From positions 65,629-129,628 of the forward strand of contig NMRB01001954.1 in the NCBI GenBank assembly GCA_002633025.1: a DNA stretch of 64,000 bases. Direction: 5' to 3'. Source of the stretch: Notospermus geniculatus (Eukaryota; Nemertea; Pilidiophora; Heteronemertea; Lineidae). The position numbers were made by a program, and so were the translations under genes. Positions within the stretch are counted from its first letter, which is position 1; each line of letters starts with the position of its first letter. The notes under the pieces are model-generated. The model was given only the letters and a program-made list of their open reading frames with translations. It searched no databases and was not told the origin of the DNA. This document shows positions 12,400 through 23,749 of the stretch, piece after piece.

Positions 12400-12417
12400 C
12401 GCGTCAAGTCCCTGTGG
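12400..12417 (-). mobile_element. Solo end of a CACAGGGACTTGA element
   Basis: gcgtcaagtccctgtg (12401-12416) matches the right end of the element at 40234-40421 base for base over 16 nt. No matching left end is seen upstream, so this is a truncated copy or solo terminus. It abuts the telomere-like patch and lies 176 bp before the H1 start. Confidence 0.6.
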
Positions 12418-12510
12418 AAGTGAGAAGCACAAAATATCAAAATCATCGCGGCCATATTGTGACCTGACAGCAGCAACAAACCGTGCTTTCATTTACGTCG
12501 GCATTCTGTG

Positions 12511-12560
12511 TTGATATATCGAGTTCGTCGCTCCGACAGCATTCGTTTGTTCGTCTCTCG
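12511..12560 (+). promoter_or_regulatory. Probable H1 core promoter
   Basis: A TATA-like gatatat at 12513-12519 lies about 75 nt upstream of the H1 start codon. Just before it is ctgtgtt (about 12506-12512), which partly resembles the TGTGTTT form of the H1 box. Transcription would start near 12540-12550. No CCAAT box is clear. Assigned by position and motif only. Confidence 0.35.
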
Positions 12561-12592
12561 ATCTATAGAGGATAACAAGCACATTCAGCATC

Positions 12593-13135
12593 ATGTCTGA
12601 CGCCGCAGCAGCAGCACCTCCAGCTAAAGCCAAGAAGGCCACCAAGACCAAGTCGAAGCCGAAAACAGCACCGACTCATCCACCGGTCGCAACCATGGTC
12701 AACGCCGCCATCAAGAGTCTGAAGGAACGAAAGGGATCTTCGCTCGTCGCCATCAAGAAATACATCGCCGCCACGTACAAGTGTGACGCTGCCAAGCTTG
12801 CTCCGTTCATCAAGAGGTTCTTGAAGAATGCAGTCCGTGATGGAAAGCTCGTGCAGACAAAGGGATCTGGCGCCGCCGGTAGTTTCCGACTCCCATCCAA
12901 GGAAAAGGCCGAAAAACCAAAGGCGAAACCGAAGGCAAAGCCCGCCGCCAAAGCCAAGAAACCAGCAGCCAAGAAACCCACGAAGCCCAAAGCAGCAAAG
13001 AAGGCCAAGAAGCCAGCAGCAGCCTCCACAAAAGCCAAGAAACCGAAGAAGGCTGAAAAACCAAAGAAAGCTGCGAAAAAGAAAACTCCAAAGAAGGCTG
13101 CCAAAAAGACCACGAAGAAGGCAGCCAAGAAGTAA
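12593..13135 (+). CDS. H1: Linker histone H1, replication-dependent type
   Basis: Intronless, 180 codons, start atcATGtct. Linker histone H1 binds DNA at the nucleosome entry/exit site and compacts chromatin. Residues 1-27 form a short A/K/P-rich N-terminal tail. About residues 28-102 form the winged-helix globular domain, from [14 protein letters not shown] through [17 protein letters not shown] and [10 protein letters not shown] to [13 protein letters not shown]. The rest is a Lys/Ala/Pro tail with AKKP-type repeats and one TPKK. Length is at the short end for metazoan H1. A canonical histone mRNA 3' stem-loop at 13183-13198 marks it as a cell-cycle-regulated, non-polyadenylated histone mRNA gene. 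No core histone genes lie within the window on either side, so it is an orphan H1 here. Codon usage is GC-rich (gcc, aag) relative to its AT-rich surroundings, as usual for histone genes. The opposite-strand ORFs here are shadows. Confidence 0.96.
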   Translation: MSDAAAAAPPAKAKKATKTKSKPKTAPTHPPVATMVNAAIKSLKERKGSSLVAIKKYIAATYKCDAAKLAPFIKRFLKNAVRDGKLVQTKGSGAAGSFRLPSKEKAEKPKAKPKAKPAAKAKKPAAKKPTKPKAAKKAKKPAAASTKAKKPKKAEKPKKAAKKKTPKKAAKKTTKKAAKK

Positions 13136-13182
13136 ATTTTGAGTCCATCATCACAGCCAACCAACACCACCACCACCACAGA

Positions 13183-13220
13183 GGCCCTTATCAGGGCCAC
13201 CCAAATATTTAAAAGAGACC
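13183..13220 (+). promoter_or_regulatory. Histone mRNA 3' stem-loop and downstream element
   Basis: A six-base-pair stem GGCCCT/AGGGCC (13183-13188 and 13193-13198) closes a four-base loop TATC and is followed by ACCCA. This fits the metazoan histone stem-loop rule (GGYYYY, loop UHUH, RRRRCC, then ACCCA) bound by SLBP. A purine-rich aaaagaga (13211-13218), about 12 nt further on, sits where the U7-pairing histone downstream element belongs. It lies 48 nt after the H1 stop. Confidence 0.9.
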
Positions 13221-13450
13221 AACTTGCGCTCGATGATATCACTTGTTTGCTAATGCTAATGAATTAATTCGGAGCCTAATTAATTCGGTGCCTAATGAAT
13301 TAGCATTTAGAGGCTTGGTAACATTTACACCCCTTCGCCCTGCTGAGGTAGCCTAATGAGGGGTTCAGCTGGCTCCCTTTCTGCCCTTGTCTTTTTGTCA
13401 GGGGTGATGCTTTGAACCTTGCCTGATTCGCAGGAGGCTGCGAACACAGG

Positions 13451-13862
13451 CGGCCCGAGCTTTGTCACAAATCGGGGTACCGTAGGCCTAAAATGTACGT
13501 TAGGCCACAGGCCCCTGTGAAGTTGTGTTCGGGGCCTAGCTAACGGTAAACCACAGGCCCCTGTGAAGTTGTGTTCGAGGCCTAGCTAAACGGTAAGCGT
13601 AGCGGGGTACCCCCCCTATAATATATTAGTGAGGTTTCGCAAGCGCCCGGTTAGGCCATACGACGACGTTTATCTATTGTTTGGGTCCAAACAATAGATA
13701 AACGTCGTCGTATGGCCTAACCGGGCGCTTGCGAAACCTCACTAATATATTATAGGGGGGTACCCCGCTACGCTTACCGTTTAGCTAGGCCCCGAACACA
13801 ACTTCACAGGGGCCTGTGGCCTAACGTACATTTTACCTTGATTTGTGACAAAGCTCGGGCCG
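13451..13862. mobile_element. 412-bp palindromic element
   Basis: Nearly self-complementary around 13683, from cggcccgagctttgtcacaa to its complement. The innermost arms (tatattagtgaggtttcgca through caatagataaacgtcgtc) pair without visible mismatch. The left arm carries a local duplication of a block of about 55 bp (ccacaggcccctgtgaagtt). Follows the H1 gene by about 250 bp. Confidence 0.85.
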
Positions 13863-15050
13863 TCTACTCTTTACTGCGAATATGAAGACTTGCAAATGAA
13901 TTCTGAAATATTATAAAATAATGCATTGTTCACTATCGGCCTGTCAATTTCAGACGTTTTCAGAGCCTAGGCCTAGGCTAACGTAAGTTGATTGATTTCA
14001 AATCCATGAATATCAATCATTACGAGTACGAGTTCACAATAAATAATCAAGTTCACACAAAATCTGTAGGTCTAGCCTAGGCCTATTCCTGATCTAACAG
14101 TTCCTGCTTCCCCATGGCCATGTGCAGCGGCATGCAATTTGATAAAATTGATGGGAGCCAAAATGTCATCTTGATCATCACTAGCCTATAGGCCTAGGCC
14201 TAAAGTGAGTTCTCAAAAAAAAACACTTGTGATTTTTCGGAAAATTGCGTTGCTTGCTAGCCTAGGCCTAACATGCTAATGGCAATGCTTGCCAGGGCAT
14301 AGGCCCCTAGGCCTAGGCCTAGGCCTATTCAAATTGGGCCTGGCATTGATCTTTGGACTGTGACTAGCCTAGGCCCGCAGTTCGGCGACCATGTCATGTC
14401 CATGGACACACAGGATCGAATAGGCCCAGGCCTAGTTCATGTAGTTCGATCGTGGAAGCCTACGCCTCGTCTGTAGGCCTATAGGCCTACCGCAGGTCAC
14501 GCCCAGCAATGCGCCATGCCATCATGCATTCTGGGCATGCTGGGTGCATGTGGAAAAATTCGTCTGCTCAATGGCCGCCAAAACGCCAACCGGTCCTGGA
14601 CTTTTTCAAACAAATCGCCAAGAATTTTCCAAATTTCACAATTTCACTGCAGCATACCTGCTCCAGTTGATTCCCTACATCTTCCTCTGCATTGTTAGCA
14701 GTAGCATTTAACATTTCACAGCTCGACATGCTAAAAAACGACACCTAAATTCGTGAACTGGCAAAGAAAATCACCCAGCAGCCGAGCCTCAGTTTCGATG
14801 ATCTGAGGATAGATGTCACTACCGTACAGGACGGCGGCAGCGCCGCAATAGTGCAGGCGGCAAAGACTAGTACTAGTCTTTCCCGCGCTGAGGACAATTT
14901 CGAACGGGGGAGGGTGTCAATTTTTGGTCAAAGTTGATCTCCTGGACGATTTAGGGGTGTTGTGCCTCCGAAAAATATTCCGTGAGTCATTGATTAGATC
15001 AAGTAATCAATTAGGAGGCTACGCTAAAGAAAAAATGTGACTTTATTCTC
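13863..15050. repeat. GGCCTA-rich stretch, no gene
   Basis: Repeated taggcctaggccta runs at 13966-14100, 14180-14340 and 14470-14490. No coding signal; the short ORF near 14516 looks like chance. Confidence 0.6.
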
Positions 15051-15750
15051 TCTAGGGGAAAGGGGGTATTATGGCCATACCAGGTAATATGGCCACCCCT
15101 TCTAAATCTGAGAACGTGAGTGATAGGTGCTATCATCCATGCTAATTCTGTAGCACTATAAGAGACAAGCCTACAAAGTGACACACAGCCGATTTCTTCC
15201 AAAACAAAAGTTAAATATTACATTTTATAAAAAATCACCCCCTTTCTTACGATGTTAGTAAGGTTTTGAGGCTTATAGATCGTGATGGTATTGACTGAAT
15301 TAGTAAATAATGCACCAGAACGTAATTATTAAGCTTATTTCCTTATAAATTTGTTTTTTTTCAGACAGTGTGGAATTTTTACATTTTAAATAAAGTTTAC
15401 ATTGCTACATGCCTTATGTAATAATTTTTTTCCAGATAGTGCAGAAGTTTTACATTTTAAACAAAGTTAACATGCCCTATGTGATAATGTATTGTTCTGT
15501 CAGCTGGGGTAATACGGCCATACCGTGGCCATATTTCACACACCTGTGGGGAATATGGCCAGGATCGGAAAAATGTTCAGGGGCCCGTATTTCTTCCATC
15601 ACTGTAACTCCACAGTTCTCATGTGCGGTGTGCATACCCAACATACATCTGTGTCCATACGTAGTATTTTATTGTAGCTCAGATCTACAGCGGTGGAGAA
15701 AACAGCCCAAGTTCTTAGGGGTGCCATATTACCCCCTTTTCCCCTACTCA
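15050..15750. mobile_element. Inverted-repeat element with ggtaatatggcc motifs
   Basis: The left end gggaaagggggtattatggc (15057) and the right end gccatattacccccttttcc (15723) are complementary with few mismatches. Internal copies of taatatggcca / taatacggccata occur in both orientations. About 690 bp, no coding content recognised. Confidence 0.65.
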
Positions 15751-15854
15751 CATATCTGTTTAAAAAACTCTGTTACCGTGACCAATGCCGGGGGGGGGGG
15801 TATACTATCCCCGCCCATGCCCCTTGTGTTAGAATTGTTTTTAAAAAATCTCCA

Positions 15855-16045
15855 TTCCTCCTCCGACACTTGGATCTCAAGACAAAGTTAACAACACAGA
15901 ATAAAAAACAAGAAAAATGAAAATATCAGTCCGAAAAATAATATTAATCTGTCCTCCTCCGACATTTGGATTTCAAGACAAAGTTACAAATACAACACAT
16001 AATAAAAACAAGAAAATATGAAATTATCCGAAAAATAAAAACAAT
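15855..16045. repeat. Tandem duplication of about 100 bp
   Basis: Two diverged copies start cctcctccgacacttggat and cctcctccgacatttggatt and continue through caagacaaagtta to ccgaaaaata. Confidence 0.7.
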
Positions 16046-16570
16046 CAATGAACAACAGCTTGCGTGTGACGTTATAGATAGGGGCCTACAAACTAAGATG
16101 CACATTTTTTGCGACAGAATAACATGAGGGCATTTACTCTACTGAAATAAAGAAATATTACAGTGATGATATGCATGGGGATATGTATTGAAAGAATGCT
16201 TTGGCAAAATGGAGGAAAAGAGGAAGTTATAAGCAAAAATAAACGAGGAAAGCACAAATCAATGATATTTTAACAATTTTGTACACATTGCACTACATGC
16301 CCAGGTAGGTATTACGCCAGGAATAGGTGTACGAAAATACTTGACAAATGTTGAATTTGGCACAGGATTTACATATAGAAAAGTACTGTCCTTGTGTAAT
16401 TCACAATGCACCACCATACCCACCCCACCCCATCCTATGGATACCCCATCCTATGGATGGCAAAACAAGTTCTGGCGCTCTGCACATGAAAGAGTTCTCG
16501 CGCGCGCGCGTTGGCTTTCTTTTGCAACTCAAACATGAAAGTTATCTGCCACGTAAGTCGAAAGGAATCC

Positions 16571-16735
16571 ATAGGGAGGTTTAGAAATCAAACGATGAAC
16601 GTAAACGTTAACGACAACGTTATTTTTGTACCGAAAATGCAATACAAAATCCGGTTAATGCAAATGTGTAGTATGGAAAATAACGTTGTCGTATTAAGTT
16701 TACGTTTATCTTTTGATTTCTAAACCTCCCTATTG
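16571..16735. mobile_element. 165-bp hairpin MITE
   Basis: atagggaggtttagaaatca and the following cgttaacgacaacgttattt return at 16677-16735 as the complement. The arms of about 65 bp flank a short unpaired centre. Confidence 0.8.
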
Positions 16736-19727
16736 AGCAATGGTGAACTGCCCATTGAGAACCAACTCGCACGTGGAGCATCGCCTTCACATGTTTGTTT
16801 GAAGAAACTTGCAAAGGTAAAACAACACATCGATGTACAAAAAAAATACAAGGCAAAAGAGATTCGTGTTGCATAATCCTTGTTATGTCTAATCACTCTT
16901 ACACAAGCATTCGCCTTTCCATGACAGAGTGGCAATCATGAATTTGACCGGAAATGCTTGGTTTGAAATACATGTAGAATGGAGACGATCACTGCCAAAT
17001 GGTGCAGCAGATTATCATTTTTCCGAACCATGGATTGTGCAACACGCTCACTTTCTGCCGGATGGAATGGCTGAAAAAAGAAATGGTAGGCCTAGGCCTA
17101 CTACCATACCACTGACCAACCCCACCCCACCCCACCCCGCCCTCCCGCCGAGCCTGAGAGTAGCAAACATTTAAATCGCTTTACTTACGTTGGGGAAGTG
17201 GCAAGCATCCGCAAAGCATCTTGTTTTTGGCTGTGGTTACTCACTGCACTCGTACGCGTTGACCTGCAACAGATAAATATCGAAGTGGCCTATTTGCAAG
17301 CAAATCGCAAAGGAAATCGGAAGAAATCTGCGTCCGTGAAACCGGTTGCTACGCGGAGACAGAAAACTATGTCAGTTGCGTCATGTCCAATCAGCACAGC
17401 CATGACGTCATTTGCCTCGTTCACAAATCGATCGCGTTGGGAACGTGGCATGAAGTCATCGTCATTTTTTATTTTGTAAACAAAAAATTCGCGGAAAAAG
17501 GCAACATTTCGCCCAAAAATGCAGACATAAAATTGACCAATCGAGTACTGGTATGTATTTGAATTTGATCAAAGGAAAGAAAAGTTTGGAAATTGGTCTG
17601 CAGTTGTTGAGTTAAACTCGTTTTGTCGCTGGGTGGGGTGCAGTTGTGGATCTTGGTGCAAACTACTAGCCTAGGCCTAGTTCAACTCACCCACACTGAA
17701 AAGTTCGTACCTGCAGTGACCGAAGACCTCGCTTAAATATTTCAAAATATCACACAATTTATCGCTCCTCTTTTTTATGAAATTAAAGTCGTCCAGGACT
17801 GATATCCGCCAAAGAAAATCGGATGAAAATCGGATTTACGTCTTGACGACAGGACGTCCAGACGTAGAATGCGCTGTTGTCATGGGTTTAGACTAAGACG
17901 TGACGTCATCGAAAGTCGTAGAGTGACGTCATTTTACTTCCGCCCGAAGATGGGAATGCTTACGTCATACAATCTCACCGTTGGCATGGTCGGTTGCCAA
18001 TGCAACATTTTGTAAACAAAAATCCTGAGCCAAATTTGCCTTTTTTGTTTGAAAAAAGGCAAATTTTGCAAAAAAGCAATGAAAGTGGACGCAATCGAAC
18101 GATATAATAAAAGGAGTCGTCCTTCAGAAATTTCGCAAATTTTCGGCAACCCGGGGTCGAATTTAGATGTGTTTAGCTAGGCCTAGGCTATAGATGTGTT
18201 CTAATTTAGCCTGAAGAAGACCCCGGTTGGGGGGGGGGGGTCGAAAATTTGCGAAATTCCTGGAGAACAACTCCTTGTACATTGTATTAGGCCTAGGTGC
18301 ATCATTTTGTGTGTCGCCTTTTGTGCTCTATCTTTTGGACGCAATCGAACAGTGCAATCACCCAGAGGCACATTCGGTGGACTTTAGAAAAATATATGGC
18401 TGACCCCACATTAAAACCATTCTCTAGGCCTAGGCCTAAATCCCTAAACCCCTAAAAATCCCTTTTATTTAAAAAACCTTTTGTAGGCCTACCTCTAGAC
18501 GATTGTAATTATCTTCTATACCGGAGGCATTGTCACAAAAATGAATATCAGACGCACTTTTCGACCCTTGGGCTTGGTGCGGTTTTGATGGATATGGTGG
18601 AGAAATTCAGCTCAAGCCAGTGAAATTTTCTTACCTCTTTCAAAGTTCGCTTTGATTCGAAACAATTGAACGTTTTATGCAATTGATCGATATCCTATTG
18701 TTTATCAAATAGATCACGTCCGAAACAGATATCCGCAGTTTTTGAAGAATAAAAATCGAGTGAAAAGCGACCGCACGTCTTGAGGCAAAGACGACAAGAC
18801 GCAGAATGCGGCTGATGTTGCCAGGGGTGGTTGAGATGACGTCATCACGGTGATGTGACGTCACGGGATGGGTGTTTCGCTGGTCCTCAATCTCAACGCA
18901 AAAACGAAAACGCAGTCCATTTTATTGAAACGAAAGGCAAAATTTGACCCTCGCAAGAGCAAAAATATTTCAACACCAGCTTTGCACGTATACTAAAGTT
19001 AAATACGGATTGGGCGTGGCTTAATCGAAGATTTTATTAGGCCTACAATACATGTCAATCAAGCGCAACCTGACTGAAAGTGTAGCAGAATCTAATCAAA
19101 TTATGATTAACTTTAATTGTGAGTTGAGACGTCATTAGAGTCACATTCAAGTCAAGTCAATTCACTCGGCTCTACGGCCAGTCTTATCATGCTTATGAAA
19201 AGATACGACGGAGTAGATGTCATAATAATCCTATTCTAATTGACAGGATTGGGTCTATACCAAGTGTATCATCTGTCAGTGTTTACATGTACATCACTCT
19301 GTAATCAGATGCCATCCCTGTTCAATCGCGGCGGCGCCTAGACGTGGTAATGAGCTTGGCCCTGCCGTCCCACGCCCTAATCTAATCAGACACATAAATT
19401 GGCGTCCCTTGCTCTGGTTTCCTTGATTTTTCTCCTTCAAGCGAACTTTGAATAGACAATTAAGGTTCAACATTTTAATCCCTTCATAACTGGCTGCTTC
19501 TGAACAAAATTTGGGATGTTTTTACGGTGGGCTACGCGAGAGCGACGTGCATGTCGCGTTTGTCATTCCGTATTGCAGTTGCAGACGAAAATGGTCTTCT
19601 GTCTGACCTGTTAGCAGGTGCTGCCATCTACGCGAAGCCTTGGAAAGTAAAGTCAACGTTGAAGGTACGTACCCATGAAATTGTTCTGCTCGGTTTGATA
19701 GAGGTCAGATGCGAACCAGAAAAGGGT
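16736..19727. other. Region without a recognised gene upstream of U2
   Basis: Contains a hairpin MITE (18115-18330), GGCCTA runs, and two diverged copies of a block of about 150 bp rich in gacgtcatc and gacgac (17800-17940 and 18700-18870). A 93-codon ORF at 17198-17479 starts with a hydrophobic stretch but has no homology I recognise. Confidence 0.45.
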
Positions 19728-19914
19728 ATCGCTTCTCGGCCTATTGGCTAAGATCAAAGTGTAGTATCTGTTCTTATCAGCTTAATATCTGATACGCGCC
19801 TCATTGAGGTGCTACGATATTAAACTGATTTTTGGACCTCGGCGAGATGTCAGGGGCTTGCTCCGCTCTCGCCACGGGTTGGCCTGGTATTGCAGTACCT
19901 CCAGGATCGGCCCA
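19728..19914 (+). ncRNA. RNU2: U2 spliceosomal snRNA
   Basis: U2 pairs with the intron branch site during splicing. The 187-nt match runs the full length: ATCGCTTCTCGGCC at the 5' end, stem I, the branch-site recognition sequence GTAGTA at 19761-19766, stem II (TTAATATCTGATACG), an intact Sm site ATTTTTGG (19828-19835), and the conserved stem IV GGCCTGGTATTGCAGTACC. Differences from the human sequence as I remember it are cctaTTggc for ccttTTggc, an extra A in atcaAAgtgtag, and a divergent but paired stem IIb (GCGCCTCATTGAGGTGC). Stem III keeps complementary arms (ggcgaga / tctcgcc). All functional elements are intact, so I favour a real gene over a pseudogene. A near match to the snRNA 3' box (aacaaagaataga, 19924-19936) begins 10 nt downstream, where it would be expected. 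No clear PSE or TATA box was identified upstream. Confidence 0.9.
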
Positions 19915-20073
19915 TCATAAATGAACAAAGAATAGAATCGCCCCCTCAGCAAATACCCTCTCCCTTGTTCACGATCAAACTTGTCCTGATCGCCTATGAT
20001 GTGGACCTTTCGAATAAACAGTCGGAAAAACGAAGCCCTGTAATCAGGCACCCTCCCTGCTTACATCACGGCG

Positions 20074-20309
20074 GAGAAAGAGACCCCTAAAGTTAAGGTA
20101 CTGGAAATAAAAGAGGAGTCAAAAATATAATATCATCAGATCATATCAATATTGGTGTCAAAATGAAGGTCTCTGAGTGTACTTCAAGTGTACTTCACCC
20201 CCAGACATCAAAGGAAGGCAGGGGTTCCGACATTTCTGGAGTAAAGGAGCCGAAAAACGTAATGTATGCCTCTTATTTCCAGTACCCTAACTTTAGGGGT
20301 CTCTTTCTC
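20074..20309. mobile_element. Inverted-repeat element next to U2
   Basis: gagaaagagacccctaaagt with the following taaggtactggaaataa pairs with cttatttccagtaccctaac and tttaggggtctctttctc. Starts 160 bp after the U2 gene. Confidence 0.75.
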
Positions 20310-20759
20310 ACAAGCATCAAGTTGACAGGTTCATGTACGCTTTCACCACAAAAAAAGTTGAAGCTCCTGCCTATTACGTAAAGCCAAAATTCAGACAGTG
20401 AGAGACATCTGGTGGCAACACATGAAGTGTATCCCTCAGTAAGTTCATCGTTCGCAGTTAAACCTTGATTCCTTTATGATGTAAGTGTTAGATTCTCCTG
20501 CCAACCAATTGGTGTATGAGCACATCAAACTGCCTGAAGGCTGCCTGTAGGGTTCCTTTAAGCAACAAATAAAAGTAACAAACACAGAATGCTTCCTTCG
20601 AATATTAATTTTTTAAAAATTAATATATTTCATTGCATATGATAACAAAGTATGGAAAATGTAGCAAATTCTTAGTGCATTTAGATGGTACAAACACTCA
20701 AAACATGATGAACATACCAAATCTGGGCGGGTCCTCTCTGCTGCAGTGAGTCTGTGACA

Positions 20760-21440
20760 GGGGCTAGTGCAAACAGGACATCATTTAGACAGAAAACGGG
20801 ACACCCATTAATACTGGTCAGGACATTTGCTGTGATACACATCTCCCAGGAACGAACAGGACATTATTTTTGAGGCTGGCAACTGTCTGATGCAAACAGG
20901 ACATTTATTGTTACAGATATCTGTCAGTAGCACACAGAATATTATATTTGTAGAGATACATGTATCTGTCAGGAGGAGAGATAGGCCTATCCGTCAGGAG
21001 CAAACAGGACATTCATTTTAATATGTAGAGATATCTGTCAGGAGCAAACAGGACATTCATTTATGTAGGCAGATATCTGTCAGGAGCAAACAGGACATTC
21101 ATTTATGTAGAGAGATATCTGTCATGAGCAAACAAGACATTTCTTTATGTAGAGAGATATCTGTCAGGAGCAAACAGGGCATTCATTTATGTAGAGTGAT
21201 ATCTGTCAGGAGCAAACAGCACATTAATTTCTGTGAGGAGGAAAGAGCACATTTATTTATGCAGAGGGATATTTGTGAGGAGCAAACAGCACAATTATTT
21301 ATGTAGAGAGATCTGTCAGAAGCAAACAGGACATTCATTTATGTAGAGAGATATCTGTCAGGAGCAAACAGGACATTCATTCTTGTTTAGAGATATCTGT
21401 CAGGAGCAAACAGGACATTCATTTATGTGTAGAGAGATTT
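20760..21440. repeat. Minisatellite of about 43 bp
   Basis: About 13-15 copies of a unit containing agagatatctgtcaggagca, aacaggacattc and atttatgt. The first three or four copies are strongly diverged, the middle ones regular. Confidence 0.9.
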
Positions 21441-21812
21441 GTTTATCGCTGCCTTGACCTAAAATGAATTATTTTTATTGGGAAACAGATAAAGTTGAAG
21501 ATCAAAGAGGAATTAAAGGTATAAAACATGTTTGTGACAAAGTAATGCAAGTTTAACATGGCACACGGCAAAGATACACAAAGATCTGCATGATCACAAA
21601 GTTACATTTTTTGGAGACATCCCACAACATCTTATGATTGTCACAGGACAATTTAAAAGAACATGAATGTTAAAACCAGTTTAATGGAATCATCTGGTAG
21701 ACGGAGTTTGCCGGGTTTTCATTCCAAAATCTTTGAAAGTTCATTTCAAAGCTCTTGATATTTAAACCATACAATCAAAAGACCTGACAGTGTCTCAGAT
21801 ACAGACAGCCAA

Positions 21813-21925
21813 CAGGCCTTTCCTTTTGAGGCGCGATAGAATGTGCATGTGCCTCGCAAACAATAGAATTTCTATTGTTTGCGAGGCACATGCACATTTT
21901 AGCGTGCCTCAAAAGGAAAGGCCTG
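21813..21925. mobile_element. 113-bp hairpin element
   Basis: caggcctttccttttgaggc with the following tgtgcatgtgcctcgcaaac and aatagaaa pairs with its complement. One or two mismatches and almost no loop. Confidence 0.8.
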
Positions 21926-22465
21926 AGCCAACAATAACTGGAAGATTTTAGCTTAAAATTCAAAATTATATACAACAGACTTGCTCTAACAGTGAACATG
22001 GTGTAATCAACATCCCTGAAATAAAACCTAGATCCCAGCTAGGCAATCAACATCTCAATAATAACCTCAGCTCCAGGCTTTTAAGCGGGCAATTTGAACC
22101 CTAGCATCTTGTGATCCGTAATACTGCGATTGACCGATACTGATTTAATCACCAAGTCACTCCTGGAAGAAAATGGAAGAGTGAGTGGTATGTGTGTTGA
22201 CGACTGATATTTTGACATTATGTCAGTTCACGAATTACCGGACGTATCAAAATGGAGGAGATAATAAAAAGGTGAAGGCTAAAGTCTGATATCCACTGCA
22301 ATTACTGTAATCAGGTTACTACATTTTACCAGGTTCTGCCCAGCAATCCTCTAGTGGTGGACGGATTCAGGCAACTCTGGGGAAAATCGACCAATTTTAT
22401 CAAATCAACACTTTTAGCAGCCTAACTGATAGAAAAGCCATCCAGAGTGGCAGAAACCTGATTTT

Positions 22466-22629
22466 ACAGGCGCGGATCGGGGGGGGGGGGCGCACTTGGC
22501 ACGCCCCCTTTCGGCCAACAAATCTGTAAAATTCTGAAATTTTGAGCATATCATTGAATTTAATTGCAGATTTCAATGTTTCCAACACAGTGCGCCCCCT
22601 CTTTTCCGAAATCGTGGATCCGCCCCTGT
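22466..22629. mobile_element. MITE, GGCGCGGATC...GGATCCGCCCCTG family
   Basis: Starts acaggcgcggatcggggg and ends atcgtggatccgcccctgtt. The interior has gccccctttcggccaacaaa and cccctcttttccgaa. Further copies lie at 30545-30720, 39000-39178, 46606-46758 and 48075-48157 (short). Confidence 0.75.
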
Positions 22630-22783
22630 TACACCTGTCTCTCCAGAAATCTTTCTGGGGAACTCATAACACAGCAGCTTATTCAATGCCCACTTGATTT
22701 TTTCAGACCATTTCAGAGTACAAAGTGGCGACTCAACTGGGAATCACACATGCGGCCTATTATATCAATTGGGAGTCTGACAC

Positions 22784-23005
22784 CACAGGGACTTGAGGCA
22801 TGCATTGCAGGGGTGGTGGGCGTGTTACAGAGGTCCAATAACAAACCCCCGAGTAATGCCCCGGTATACTGACGTATACCTAGTAGAAAAATAATTATTT
22901 TTCTACTAGGTATACGTCAGTATACCGGGGCATTACTCGGGGGTTTGTTATTGGACCTCTGTAACACGCCCACCACCCCTGCAATGCATGCCTCAAGTCC
23001 CTGTG
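22784..23005. mobile_element. Perfect 222-bp palindrome with CACAGGGACTTGA ends
   Basis: The sequence reads the same on both strands from cacagggacttgaggcatgc to its complement. The centre is aaaaataattattttt at about 22895 and has no spacer. I find no mismatch in either 111-nt arm. The ends match the element at 40234-40421 over 13 nt. Confidence 0.9.
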
Positions 23006-23077
23006 GTAACAGTGTCCAAAGCCAAGATATCCTGTAAATGGACCTCTTCAGGTCCTGATAGAGGTATGAAGGTCACT

Positions 23078-23680
23078 ATATTAAAGGACCACAGTATTGC
23101 TTCCCAATCCTGCATTACACCTACCCGCGTTAAGGGGAGACCTCTATTAACGACTTGGTAAACTACCGCATGCAACTAGTCTCGCGCAGCCAGCCGTTTC
23201 GTTTCGCAGTACTGCTACACAAACTTGTTCGATCCCCAGCGGCTGGGTGACCGAGACTGTAATCATACATTCTCCAACACTGGGGCGAAAGGCTTAACTA
23301 CAGTATTGAAGCATGGTGCCGGTGGCGCCGGCTGTCGACAGAAAGATGCAATACAGTGGTCCTTTAATTGGAGGGAATTCATGGTGCAAGGCACTTCTCA
23401 TCTTCATATCAAACAATGGAAGTCAGTAATACTGCCAAAAACATGATTTTCATAATCTCCTAACAGGCAGGATCCTTCTCTGCAAAATCTGAACAACAGT
23501 AAGGGAAGAGTTGATCCTAAATATTCAGGGTAAAGGGGGTCAAGTCAAGTATAGCGGACCAATTCGTGGGAAGTGACACATCTTCCATACATTGCCGCTT
23601 ATTCCGTGTACATATATGTACACACTCAGTGCACTTCCCATGACTTTGTCCGCTATACTTGACTTGAGCCGGGTCAAGGC
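23078..23680. mobile_element. Two decayed inverted-repeat elements
   Basis: At 23078-23372, attaaaggaccacagtattg pairs with caatacagtggtcctttaat (diverged). At 23534-23680, gtcaagtcaagtatagcgga pairs with tccgctatacttgacttgag. The interiors have no coding content. Confidence 0.65.
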
Positions 23681-23749
23681 ACATCATCACCTTCCACACC
23701 AAAAGTTGGAAGTTAGTAATACATGTCGGGCCGTATTCTAGAAACTTCC

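Noticed and set aside
12676-13242. Minus-strand 188-codon ORF
   Set aside because: Antisense of histone H1; its Phe/Ala-rich composition mirrors the Lys-rich tail.
17198-17479. 93-codon ORF with a hydrophobic start resembling a signal peptide
   Set aside because: No conserved domain recognised, no splice context, and it is in a repeat-rich region; cannot be supported.
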